From Hyphomonadaceae bacterium (lineage in GTDB: Bacteria > Pseudomonadota > Alphaproteobacteria > Caulobacterales > Aquidulcibacteraceae), in the NCBI GenBank assembly GCA_019753105.1, contig JAIELJ010000009.1, forward strand, positions 186,001-250,000: a stretch of 64,000 bases of DNA. The letters run 5' to 3'. The position numbers were made by a program, and so were the translations under genes. Below are positions 9,590 through 17,065 of the stretch, one piece after another. How positions within the stretch are numbered: the stretch's first letter is position 1; each line of letters starts with the position of its first letter. The notes below the pieces were generated by a model, which did not search any database, was not told the origin of the DNA, and saw only the letters and a program-made list of their open reading frames with translations.

Positions 9590-10150
9590 AGCCGCATCCT
9601 AGTGCCGCGCTTGAAAGACGCTAGCGCTTCTCTGCGCGCGTTTGCGTGCCGGAGGCCGCAAGGCGCGCGTGGTCGCATTGCGCTTCCATCGTTGAAGCGC
9701 TGGCTCTTCCTTGTGACCTCCAAAAGAGGAGTACGGGGCGCGCGATCCGCGCTTGGTTTGTTGTGTGGGGTGCGGCGTTCATCTCTGAACGTCGCCGCGC
9801 GCTTCGCGCGCCCCGCTGAGATCTGTGCTCGCCTGGTCTTGGGCTTGCGCTCTTCACGCAGGTCATACCCCAAGGCCCTGGCGGCGTGCGGGACTTGGCC
9901 GTTAGTCCCGGACCCCGACGCTTCTCGTGTGCGTACTACCTCAACAACGCACTCACGCCGGCTTGCTCACGCTCGATCCCGTCCCTCGCGCTCGTGTGGC
10001 TCGGCTAGCCCATGAACCTCCCGTGCGAGAGACGGGCGCAGTATCGCTCGGGTTTGTGGGTGTGGGATAGATTTTGTGACGGGTGTTGATTGTGTGCGGA
10101 ATTTGGGGTCGGAGGTGTGGGATAGCAGGGGCGCGGTGCGCCCGAGGTTA
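9590..10150. other. 561-base non-coding stretch with strong secondary structure
   Basis: No convincing gene. The open frames here are Arg- and Ala-rich with no ribosome sites. The stretch contains a closed multi-hairpin block: a 10-base perfect inverted repeat at 9735-9744/9805-9814 (GGGGCGCGCG/CGCGCGCCCC) enclosing an interrupted hairpin at 9772-9798 and a tight GCGCGC-TTC-GCGCGC hairpin at 9797-9811. The right part (9890-10150) shows nothing recognisable. I compared it by eye with RNase P RNA and tmRNA hallmarks and saw none. Confidence 0.5.
9735..9814. repeat. Nested inverted repeats, possible structured RNA or intergenic repeat element
   Basis: Outer arms of ten perfectly complementary bases enclose two inner hairpins, one with loop ATCTCT and one with loop TTC. 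The nesting resembles a multi-branched RNA more than a simple terminator, and no U-run follows on either strand. Confidence 0.45.
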
Positions 10151-10426
10151 TTAGAACCGGCCCGCCGAGAAGCGCGCGTGTGCCTCTTCGAACGACATAC
10201 GGCGGGCTTGGAGCGTCAAATACCTCAGGAAGAACAAAACAACTCGCAGCAAGACGGACACCGCGAACAGAAGCGGCGCGCCCACAGTCCACATTCTCAG
10301 TGTCTGCTCCCAGCCGACGAAGCTAGAATTGCCGATGTCTATGGCGAGGAAGCAGACCCAAACTATGGCGGCCAACCTCAGCGCTCGTAGCCAATCGGCG
10401 CTCAGAAAGCGCCAAAGCAGCGTCAC
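10151..10426 (-). CDS. Small hypothetical membrane protein
   Basis: A 91-residue protein with two predicted membrane spans (ALRLAAIVWVCFLAIDIG and LLFAVSVLLRVVLFFL) and a short basic tail. Its start overlaps the mazG stop by four bases, which suggests co-translation from the mazG mRNA. No family is recognised. Confidence 0.6.
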   Translation of the reverse strand: MTLLWRFLSADWLRALRLAAIVWVCFLAIDIGNSSFVGWEQTLRMWTVGAPLLFAVSVLLRVVLFFLRYLTLQARRMSFEEAHARFSAGRF

Positions 10427-11265
10427 TTCTTCTCAGCCCTCTTAGCCTCCAGCCACAGCGCTTCCATGTCGTCCAGCGGCTGTGGGCCGGTGCGGCCTTG
10501 CTCGGCCAGCTTTGTCTCGATGTACTGAAACCGTCGCGTGAACTTGGCGTTGGCGCGACGCAGCGCGTCCTCGGGGTCGACCTTTAGCTTGCGGGCGAGG
10601 TTGGCCATGACGAAGAGGATGTCGCCCATCTCTTCGGCGATGTGCTCTTGATCGCCTTCCGCGCGCGCTTGCTTCAGCTCGGCCAATTCCTCTTCGAGCT
10701 TTTCCAATACCGGCTCAGGCGTTGGCCAATCGAAGTTGATCCGTGCTGCGCGCTTGGTGAGCTTCTCTGCGCGCTGCAGGGCTGGCAGGGCCATGGCTAC
10801 GTCGTCTAACAGCGAGGCGGCGCCCTTGGCGGCGCGCTTCTCGGCCTTGAGCGTCTCCCAGGCGACGGTCTGCTGCTCGGCTGTGCGGCCGTCGCCTTCG
10901 GCGCCAAACACGTGCGGATGGCGCTCGATCATCTTGTCGGCGAGCGCTTGGGCGACATCGGCGAAATCGAACGCGCCTTGCTCTTCGGCCATGCGGGCGT
11001 GGAAGGCGACTTGGAAGAGGAGGTCGCCGAGTTCTTCCTTGAGCGCCGGCATATCCTCGCGCTCGATCGCGTCGGCGACCTCGTAGGCTTCTTCGATCGT
11101 GTACGGCGCGATGGTGCGGAAGTTTTGCTCGACGTCCCACGGGCAGCCGCCGTTCGGATCGCGCAGCTTGGCCATCACATCGAGCACGGCCTGGGTAGCG
11201 GCGGCGTTGCGGGCGAGGGTTTCGGCGCCTCTTTCCTTTGCCTTTTCAATCGGTTGGGCCGACAT
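10423..11265 (-). CDS. mazG: Nucleoside triphosphate pyrophosphohydrolase MazG
   Basis: All-alpha NTP pyrophosphohydrolase, 280 residues, that hydrolyses (d)NTPs to monophosphate and pyrophosphate and helps clear aberrant nucleotides. The first MazG domain begins LRDPNGGCPWD and has the metal-binding EEAYEVADAIE and EELGDLLFQVAFH motifs. The second domain repeats them as EELAEL and EEMGDILFVMANLA. The N-terminus is about 15 residues longer than usual and ATG-initiated. The downstream small membrane protein gene is coupled. Confidence 0.95.
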   Translation of the reverse strand: MSAQPIEKAKERGAETLARNAAATQAVLDVMAKLRDPNGGCPWDVEQNFRTIAPYTIEEAYEVADAIEREDMPALKEELGDLLFQVAFHARMAEEQGAFDFADVAQALADKMIERHPHVFGAEGDGRTAEQQTVAWETLKAEKRAAKGAASLLDDVAMALPALQRAEKLTKRAARINFDWPTPEPVLEKLEEELAELKQARAEGDQEHIAEEMGDILFVMANLARKLKVDPEDALRRANAKFTRRFQYIETKLAEQGRTGPQPLDDMEALWLEAKRAEKK

Positions 11266-11308
11266 ACAATACTCGCATAAGATAGATTATGGGAAGCGAT
11301 AGATCGAC

Positions 11309-12124
11309 TCAGATCGGATAGTCGCCGACCCAGCCATCGTAGGCCGGTTCGACGCCGGCTGGCAGCCTCGCCTTCAGCGCCGCGTAATCGAGATCGATGT
11401 GCATGTTGGTCAGCAGCGCGTGCGCCGGCTTCAGGCGCGCGATCCATTCGAGGCTGAGATCGACGTGCGCGTGCGTCGGGTGCGGCTTCTCGCGGAGCGC
11501 GTCGACGATCCAGAGCGACACGCCTTCGAGTTCAGCGAAGCTCGCTTCGGGTATCGAGATCACATCGTTCGAGTATCCGATCGGCCCGACGCGGAAACCG
11601 AGTGAACGGATGAAGCCGTGATCCTGGTCGAGCGGCAGCAGCTCAAGCGGCCCGCCTGCGCCGTCGATGACGATCGGCACGAGTGGCGCCGCATGGCCGG
11701 CGTGGCTGACGATCGCTGGATAGCCGCCCAGGGTTTTGAACGCGTAGCCAAAGCGCACCATGAATGTGCGTTGCGCCTCGTCGCTCATCCAGACCGGGAT
11801 GGTGCGGCGCTGCTTCACGAAGAATGCGCGCACGTCGTCGAAGCCGTTGGTCTGGTCGGCGTGATCGTGGCTGATGATGACAGCATCGAGATGCGCGGGC
11901 TTCGCGTCGGCCAGCTGCAGGCGCAGATCCGGCGGCGTGTCGATCAGGACGGTGGTCGCCTCTTCCGCGCTACCAGCCGCCCCGCTCCACTTCTGCAGCA
12001 AGAGCCCACAGCGCGTGCGCCGGTTCTTCGGCTCGTTGGGATCGCAAACGCCCCAGTCGCCAGTCGCACGCGGGACGCCGCCAGACGAGCCGCAGCCGAG
12101 CACGGTGACGCGCAGCGTGCCCAT
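11309..12124 (-). CDS. Metallo-beta-lactamase fold phosphodiesterase (PhnP-like)
   Basis: MBL-fold hydrolase of 271 residues. It begins TVLGCGSSGGVP, typical of the PhnP / coenzyme PQQ synthesis B-like group, and has the metal motif SHDHAD followed by NMHIDL near the end. A pair of cysteines in the N-terminal NRRTRCG segment may belong to a structural metal site as in PhnP. Its ATG shares one base with the tatD stop, so it is the last gene of the dacA-tmk-holB-tatD run. A cyclic phosphate or nucleotide phosphodiester substrate is likely; the natural substrate is not shown by context. Confidence 0.85.
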   Translation of the reverse strand: MGTLRVTVLGCGSSGGVPRATGDWGVCDPNEPKNRRTRCGLLLQKWSGAAGSAEEATTVLIDTPPDLRLQLADAKPAHLDAVIISHDHADQTNGFDDVRAFFVKQRRTIPVWMSDEAQRTFMVRFGYAFKTLGGYPAIVSHAGHAAPLVPIVIDGAGGPLELLPLDQDHGFIRSLGFRVGPIGYSNDVISIPEASFAELEGVSLWIVDALREKPHPTHAHVDLSLEWIARLKPAHALLTNMHIDLDYAALKARLPAGVEPAYDGWVGDYPI

Positions 12125-12906
12125 CAGCTCGCTCTCACGATATGCGGAAACAGCCGGAAGAAGTTGTCGGCGAGCAGGGTGCTCGCCTCCTCCTCCTCTA
12201 GCCCGCGCAGCTTAGCGAAGGCGCTCTGCACATACGCCACATGGTGCGGTTCACAGCGTTGGCCGCGATGAGGAATAGGGGTCAGATAGGGGCAATCGGT
12301 CTCGACGATGACACGGTCGAGCGGGACTTCCCTCGCGATGGAGCGCACGTCGTCGGCGTTCTTGAAAGTCATGATGCCGGAGAAAGAAAAATACGCGCCG
12401 ATTTTGAGTGCGCGGCGGGCCAGTTCGGCGCCGCTCGTGTAGCAGTGCATGAGGATGCGAAGAGGGCCCTTCCCCGCCTCCTCTTCCAGCAGCGAAGCCA
12501 TCGCGTCGTCGGCTTCGCGCGTGTGGATGATCAGCGTTTTGTCGAGCCTGCGCGCAGCTTCGGCGTGGGCGCGGAAAACCTGCACCTGATCGTCGAAGGG
12601 GCTGTGCTTGTAGTGCTGATCGAGGCCGGTTTCCCCTACTCCAACCACCCTCTCGTGCGCCCCTAGTTCGATCAGCTTTTCCGCCGTGAGATCGAGATGA
12701 TCCTTCGCATAATGCGGATGCGCGCCGACGCTGGCGTAGATGTCGGGGTGCGCTTCAGCGATGGCGATGACGGCGGGAAAGTTCTCGATTTTATCGCAGA
12801 TCGTCAGCATGCGTTTGACGCCTGCTTCGCGTGCGCGCGCAATCACGGCGTCACGATCTTCATCGTAGCTATGGTGATGCAGGTTCACGTGACTGTCGAT
12901 TAGCAT
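12124..12906 (-). CDS. tatD: TatD family metal-dependent DNase
   Basis: TIM-barrel metal hydrolase of the TatD/YcfH family, about 260 residues from the ATG at 12906. That start was chosen because the conserved MLIDSH begins there; the longer frame needs a TTG inside holB. The usual DxHxH metal motif reads D-S-H-V-N-L-H, so the second His is replaced by Asn. The other ligand regions are present: GVGETGLDQHY, the His of IIHTREAD, and VETDCPYLTP. It acts as a 3'-5' DNA exonuclease or in quality control in other bacteria. It follows holB, as in many genomes. Confidence 0.9.
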   Translation of the reverse strand: MLIDSHVNLHHHSYDEDRDAVIARAREAGVKRMLTICDKIENFPAVIAIAEAHPDIYASVGAHPHYAKDHLDLTAEKLIELGAHERVVGVGETGLDQHYKHSPFDDQVQVFRAHAEAARRLDKTLIIHTREADDAMASLLEEEAGKGPLRILMHCYTSGAELARRALKIGAYFSFSGIMTFKNADDVRSIAREVPLDRVIVETDCPYLTPIPHRGQRCEPHHVAYVQSAFAKLRGLEEEEASTLLADNFFRLFPHIVRAS

Positions 12907-12913
12907 GCGTAGC

Positions 12914-13918
12914 TCATCTACGGCTTGCTGCTGCACGATCAAGTACGCCGATGGCGCGCGCGAGCGCGTGGCGCGGATCCATGTCTAGGCCTTCTGCTTC
13001 GGTGCGCAGCGTTTCCAACTCAGACCAAGCGTCCGCCCAGCGCTCACCGCCCTGCTCGACGCCGACTGCGCGGGTCCACTCTTCGGCCAATTCAAGCACG
13101 CCCGCCAGACGCTCGAACGGCTCGCCGCTGATCTGGTCATAGAGAGCGTTCAGCACACTTGCCGCATCGCCCTTGGCAATCGACGCCTGTGCGCGTCGCA
13201 AATCGGCGTTGCCGGCATCCAGGCCTTGCGCCTTAAGCGCAATCGCGCGGCCTGGCCGGCCCTTCGAGAGTTCGACCAGGGCGTCGTTCTCTTTACCGCC
13301 ACCGAGCGCGGCGCGGACGAGATCGTGCTCTACCGGCCGCAGCGCCAAGCGGCGGCAGCGTGAGCGGATTGTCGGCAGGATTGCGCCAGGCGCGTGGCAC
13401 ACGAGCAGCAGCACTGAGCGTGCCGGTGGTTCTTCGAGCGTCTTCAAGATCGCGTTCGCAGCGTTACGGTTGAGATCATCGACGGCATCGATGATTGCCA
13501 CGCGCATGCCGCCTTCGGACGGCGCGAGCGAGAAGAACGCGCCCAGCTCGCGTGCTTCATCAACCGTGATCTCACGGCGCGGCTTGCCGCGATCATTCAG
13601 GCCACGGCGCAGAATGAAGAGATCAGGATGCGATTGCGCCGTCACGCGCCGCGCGATCGGGTCTTCGGGATCGACATCGAGCGGGCGCGCGCCGCTGCGC
13701 GTTGCACCCAGCGCAATGCGCGCGAAGCGATAGGCGAGCGTTGCTTTGCCGAGGCCCTTCGCGCCAGCGAGCAGCCAAGCGTGGTGCATGCGCCCGCCAC
13801 GCAATGCGTCCAGTAGCGCTTGTTCTTCCGCATCGTGGCCGACGTAGGAGAACGTCTCGCGCGGATGCGGCGCTTCCGGCTCTTTGTCCGTTTCGAGCGC
13901 CGGCTTCTCCGCCTTCAC
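12914..13918 (-). CDS. holB: DNA polymerase III subunit delta'
   Basis: Clamp-loader subunit, 334 residues. The AAA+ domain has the Walker A region GAKGLGKATLAYRFA, and a later sensor segment LKTLEEPPARSVLLLVCHAPGAILPTIRSRC with the SRC motif. The zinc-module cysteines seen in some delta' proteins are not obvious, as is usual in alphaproteobacteria. The GTG start overlaps the tmk stop by four bases. It works in the replisome by loading the beta clamp; tmk, holB and tatD are a conserved set. Confidence 0.94.
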   Translation of the reverse strand: MKAEKPALETDKEPEAPHPRETFSYVGHDAEEQALLDALRGGRMHHAWLLAGAKGLGKATLAYRFARIALGATRSGARPLDVDPEDPIARRVTAQSHPDLFILRRGLNDRGKPRREITVDEARELGAFFSLAPSEGGMRVAIIDAVDDLNRNAANAILKTLEEPPARSVLLLVCHAPGAILPTIRSRCRRLALRPVEHDLVRAALGGGKENDALVELSKGRPGRAIALKAQGLDAGNADLRRAQASIAKGDAASVLNALYDQISGEPFERLAGVLELAEEWTRAVGVEQGGERWADAWSELETLRTEAEGLDMDPRHALARAIGVLDRAAASRR

Positions 13919-14535
13919 AGCAATGGCTCCAACTGCGTGAGCGCGGTCTGAAGAACCTTGGCAGCCGGCTGGGTTGCATCGATCAGGCTGCAGCGATCAG
14001 GTTCTGTGCGCGCGATTTTGAGAAACTCCGCTCGAACCTCCTCGTGAAAACTCATGTCCTTCTTCTCGAAGCGATCTTCATCGACTTCGTGCCCGCGCGA
14101 GCGCGCGAGGCCAATTGCGGGATCGAGATCGAGAATAAGTGTGTGATCGGGGCGCGGCGCTTCGATGAGCGTGTTGAGCTCCAGCAGATTTCTGAGTTCA
14201 AGCCCGCCAGCGGCGATTTGATACGCCCGTGTGGAGTCGTAGTAGCGATCGCAAACGACCCACGCGCCGCGGGCGAGCGCAGGGCGGATCAGATGGTTCA
14301 AGTGGTTGAGCCGCGCCGCGGCGAAGAGCAACGCTTCTTCCATCGCGCTCCAGCGATTGGCGTCGCCAGACACGAGCAGGGCGCGGATGGCGTCAGCGCC
14401 AGGCGCACCGCCGGGCTCTCGTGTCACCACCACTTCGAGGCCGCGCGCGCGCAGAGCTTCAGCCAAGCCACGCGACAGCGTCGACTTGCCTGTGCCCTCC
14501 CCGCCTTCCAGCGTTATGAAACGGCCCTGCTTCAT
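13915..14535 (-). CDS. tmk: Thymidylate kinase
   Basis: Phosphorylates dTMP to dTDP, 206 residues from the ATG at 14535; a TTG at 14547 overlapping the upstream stop is an alternative start. The P-loop is LEGGEGTGKST, followed by the substrate region TREPGG and the lid/DR motif DRYYDSTRAYQ. Length and motif spacing are normal. It is translationally coupled to holB. Confidence 0.96.
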   Translation of the reverse strand: MKQGRFITLEGGEGTGKSTLSRGLAEALRARGLEVVVTREPGGAPGADAIRALLVSGDANRWSAMEEALLFAAARLNHLNHLIRPALARGAWVVCDRYYDSTRAYQIAAGGLELRNLLELNTLIEAPRPDHTLILDLDPAIGLARSRGHEVDEDRFEKKDMSFHEEVRAEFLKIARTEPDRCSLIDATQPAAKVLQTALTQLEPLL

Positions 14536-14543
14536 GCCCTTTA

Positions 14544-15722
14544 TCAAGGGCCGAAGAAGGTCAGGCGCAAGCCTTCCCAGGCACGAGAGAACCAGTTTGC
14601 CTTGCCGACACGGCGGCCCGCGGCCAACGGATACTCCGTCGTCTGGTACCCGGGCCCTTCGATAACGAGCCGCGCGACAATGTCGCCTTCACGGATCGGC
14701 GGATGAAGTGGGCCGCTATAGACGATGTGAGCCGTCAGCGTGCTTTGCGTGCCGCGGCGCCCCCCTATGATGATGTCACCCTGCGCCACGAGCGGCACCG
14801 TGCGCCGGCCGCCGAGATAGACTTGCGCTTCGCCAACCTGTGCGCCTGCGGTGGCCAGCGTTCGCACCGCATAGTCAGAAAATGCAGAGCGCATCAGGCG
14901 CAGCGCTTCGCTGCGGCGATCGGCCATCGAGCGCGTGCCGTTGAACACGATGATGCGCCGCTGACCATCGACCATCGCAGAGCCAACTAAGCCGTAGCCG
15001 CTGTCATCTGTATGACCGGTCTTCACGCCATCGGCGCCGTCGAACGCGCCGAGCAACGGATTGCGGTTCGGTTGGGTGCGGTTGTTGTAGCTGAACTCGC
15101 GCTCGGAATAGATGCGGTAGTATTCAGGATAAGTGAGCATGACGTGCCGCGCGAGGCGCGCCAAGTCGGCCGAGCTGATGACGTGGTTTTCGGCATCGAG
15201 ACCTGTGGCATTGCGGAAGTGTGCGGTGCTCAAGCCGAGCTCTTGCGCGCGGCGGTTCATAATGTCGACGAACGCGCCTTCGGAACCGGCGATGCCTTCA
15301 GCCAGAACGACGCAGGCGTCATTCGCTGAAACGATGATCGCGCCGCGCAGCAAGTCGCGTACGGAGACTTGCGAATTGATCGGCAAGAACATGTGCGAGC
15401 CGCCGGACGGCGCGCCATGTTCGCGCCATGCATACTCGCTGACGGTGTATTGCGTATCGAGCGTGATATCGCCCGCCGCAAGCCGTTCGAGAACGACCAG
15501 CACAGTCATCAGCTTCGACATCGAAGCTGGCGCAATCGGTGTGTTGCAATCGTCGCACTGAAGAATGGCGCCGCTCGCGACGTCCATTATGGTCACGTGC
15601 TGCACTGCCGAGGGCTGTGGCGGAGGCGCGGCGGCGGCGCGGCGGCGCTGGGCGTCGGCCGGCGATGCCAGTGCAATCACCAAGGCGAGGGTAAGAGCGC
15701 CAAAGGCGCGGCTGATCTGCAT
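14544..15722 (-). CDS. dacA: D-alanyl-D-alanine carboxypeptidase (PBP5/6 type)
   Basis: Low-molecular-mass penicillin-binding protein, 392 residues, that trims the terminal D-Ala from murein pentapeptide in the periplasm. The signal peptide spans residues 1-24 (ALTLALVIALASPADA). Catalytic motifs are SMSK at residues 67-70, SAN in IVSANDACVV and KTG in GVKTGHTDDSG. A C-terminal beta domain follows, ending in a short amphipathic stretch (ANWFSRAWEGLRLTFFG) typical of membrane anchoring. The upstream rlpA also acts on the cell wall. Assignment to one numbered dac paralogue is not possible. Confidence 0.93.
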   Translation of the reverse strand: MQISRAFGALTLALVIALASPADAQRRRAAAAPPPQPSAVQHVTIMDVASGAILQCDDCNTPIAPASMSKLMTVLVVLERLAAGDITLDTQYTVSEYAWREHGAPSGGSHMFLPINSQVSVRDLLRGAIIVSANDACVVLAEGIAGSEGAFVDIMNRRAQELGLSTAHFRNATGLDAENHVISSADLARLARHVMLTYPEYYRIYSEREFSYNNRTQPNRNPLLGAFDGADGVKTGHTDDSGYGLVGSAMVDGQRRIIVFNGTRSMADRRSEALRLMRSAFSDYAVRTLATAGAQVGEAQVYLGGRRTVPLVAQGDIIIGGRRGTQSTLTAHIVYSGPLHPPIREGDIVARLVIEGPGYQTTEYPLAAGRRVGKANWFSRAWEGLRLTFFGP

Positions 15723-15804
15723 TGCTCCGCCGAATCGTTTGCGCGCGTTTTGCGCGGCTTGGTTTGACCAAACCCGCGCGGCGCTTTCACGTCAACAAAC
15801 GGCC

Positions 15805-16962
15805 TTAGCGTGCTGCAACCACAGCGTCGCCATAGCCCAGCGCGGCCAGCTGGCGGCGCGCATCGTCGGCTTCTTCGCGGCTGTTCCAGGGGCCAACGCG
15901 GACGCGGAACAATTCGCCGGCCCCGGTTTGGCGGATATCCACAACCACGGGACCCGCCGCCCCTACCGTGTCACGGACGCGGTGGGCGTTGGAAAGATCA
16001 GAATAGGCGCCAACCTGGACGAAGAAATTGCCGGAAGCGGGCGCGGCGTAAGTGCGCGCCGCGGGCGCATATGGGGCGTCATCGTCAGGTCCACCGGCCA
16101 ATGAGGTGTCCGACACCGGCGGGAGCAGGGACGAGGGCCCCTCCTCCGCACTGTCTTGTTGTGCTGCGGCGGGTGGGGGTGAGGGCGGCGAGGCAGGGGC
16201 CATCGAACCATCGGCATTCACACGACGCGGCGCCGGGCCGAGGTAGCGCACATGAACACGGGCTTGGCCCTGCTCCTGGAAGCCCAGCGCGTCAGCGGCG
16301 CCACGCGACATATCGATCAAGCGGTCACCGACAAAGGGGCCCCGATCATTCACGCGCACGATCACTTCGCGGCCGTTCTCGAGATTGGTGACTTGAACGA
16401 TGCTCGGGATCGGCAGTGTCGGGTGCGCGGCGGTTAGCGCGTCTTGGTCAAAGACTTCGCCGCTCGCGGTGCGTTGGCCGTGAAACTGCGGGCCGTACCA
16501 AGAGGCGGTACCCGTCTGTGAATAGCCCGGCTCGGGCGTCGGCACGTACCACTGGCCATTAGCCTGATAGGGCGGGCCAACACGTTCTTGTTCGAGCCAG
16601 CCGCCCTCGCCCGCCGCTTGCTGAGGCGCAGGCTCCGCAACGCTGCGGGATTGGGGGGCCTCGTCCTCAATCGCGAGAGGCACGGGTTGCTCCGCCACCA
16701 CTGGCGTTACGCGGCCGCTCGTCGGGCGACGAAGATCGATCACGGCGCCGCCGCGCGCAGGGGCGCGACCGTAGCCGTAAGAATTGTCGCTGCCGCCTGG
16801 GAGAGCCGGCGCATTGTCGTCAACGGATTGGGCGCCCTGCCCCGCATAGACGATCGGCGCGCGCTGAGCATTCGCTGGCGCGGTGAGGGCGAACAGGGCG
16901 GCGCAGGAAAGAACCGCGGCGCGCGATGCAGAGCGAAGCTTCAAGTGACGACCCCAACGCAA
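15805..16962 (-). CDS. rlpA: Septal ring lytic transglycosylase RlpA family protein with SPOR domain
   Basis: Exported cell-wall protein of about 385 residues. It has a signal region (AVLSCAALFALTAPANAQ), a long Pro/Ala-rich spacer, a double-psi beta-barrel from GTASWYGPQFHGQRTASGE to NDRGPFVGDRLIDMS (about residues 150-230) and a C-terminal SPOR domain (about 308-383, FFVQVGAYSDLSNAHRV) that binds denuded glycan. RlpA proteins cleave or bind denuded glycan strands at the septum. There is no ATG at the front: TTG at 16962 or at 16944 (MKLRSASR) are the candidate starts. Confidence 0.92.
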   Translation of the reverse strand: MRWGRHLKLRSASRAAVLSCAALFALTAPANAQRAPIVYAGQGAQSVDDNAPALPGGSDNSYGYGRAPARGGAVIDLRRPTSGRVTPVVAEQPVPLAIEDEAPQSRSVAEPAPQQAAGEGGWLEQERVGPPYQANGQWYVPTPEPGYSQTGTASWYGPQFHGQRTASGEVFDQDALTAAHPTLPIPSIVQVTNLENGREVIVRVNDRGPFVGDRLIDMSRGAADALGFQEQGQARVHVRYLGPAPRRVNADGSMAPASPPSPPPAAAQQDSAEEGPSSLLPPVSDTSLAGGPDDDAPYAPAARTYAAPASGNFFVQVGAYSDLSNAHRVRDTVGAAGPVVVDIRQTGAGELFRVRVGPWNSREEADDARRQLAALGYGDAVVAAR

Positions 16963-17065
16963 TGAATGCGATCATCACCATACGTGAGCGGGATTTAGAC
17001 CGCGTAAGCTTTCATAGTTTTTTCATGTTCACCAATAATGCGCCTTTACCAGCACTAAGGGCGCG

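Noticed and set aside
9574..9873. Open frames of about 80-100 codons in both strands of the 9.6-9.9 kb gap
   Set aside because: Very Arg- and Ala-rich, no ribosome sites, overlap strong inverted repeats, and no known family; likely chance in high-GC DNA.
9735..10080. RNase P RNA, tmRNA or SRP RNA in the structured gap
   Set aside because: None of their conserved core sequences could be found on either strand.
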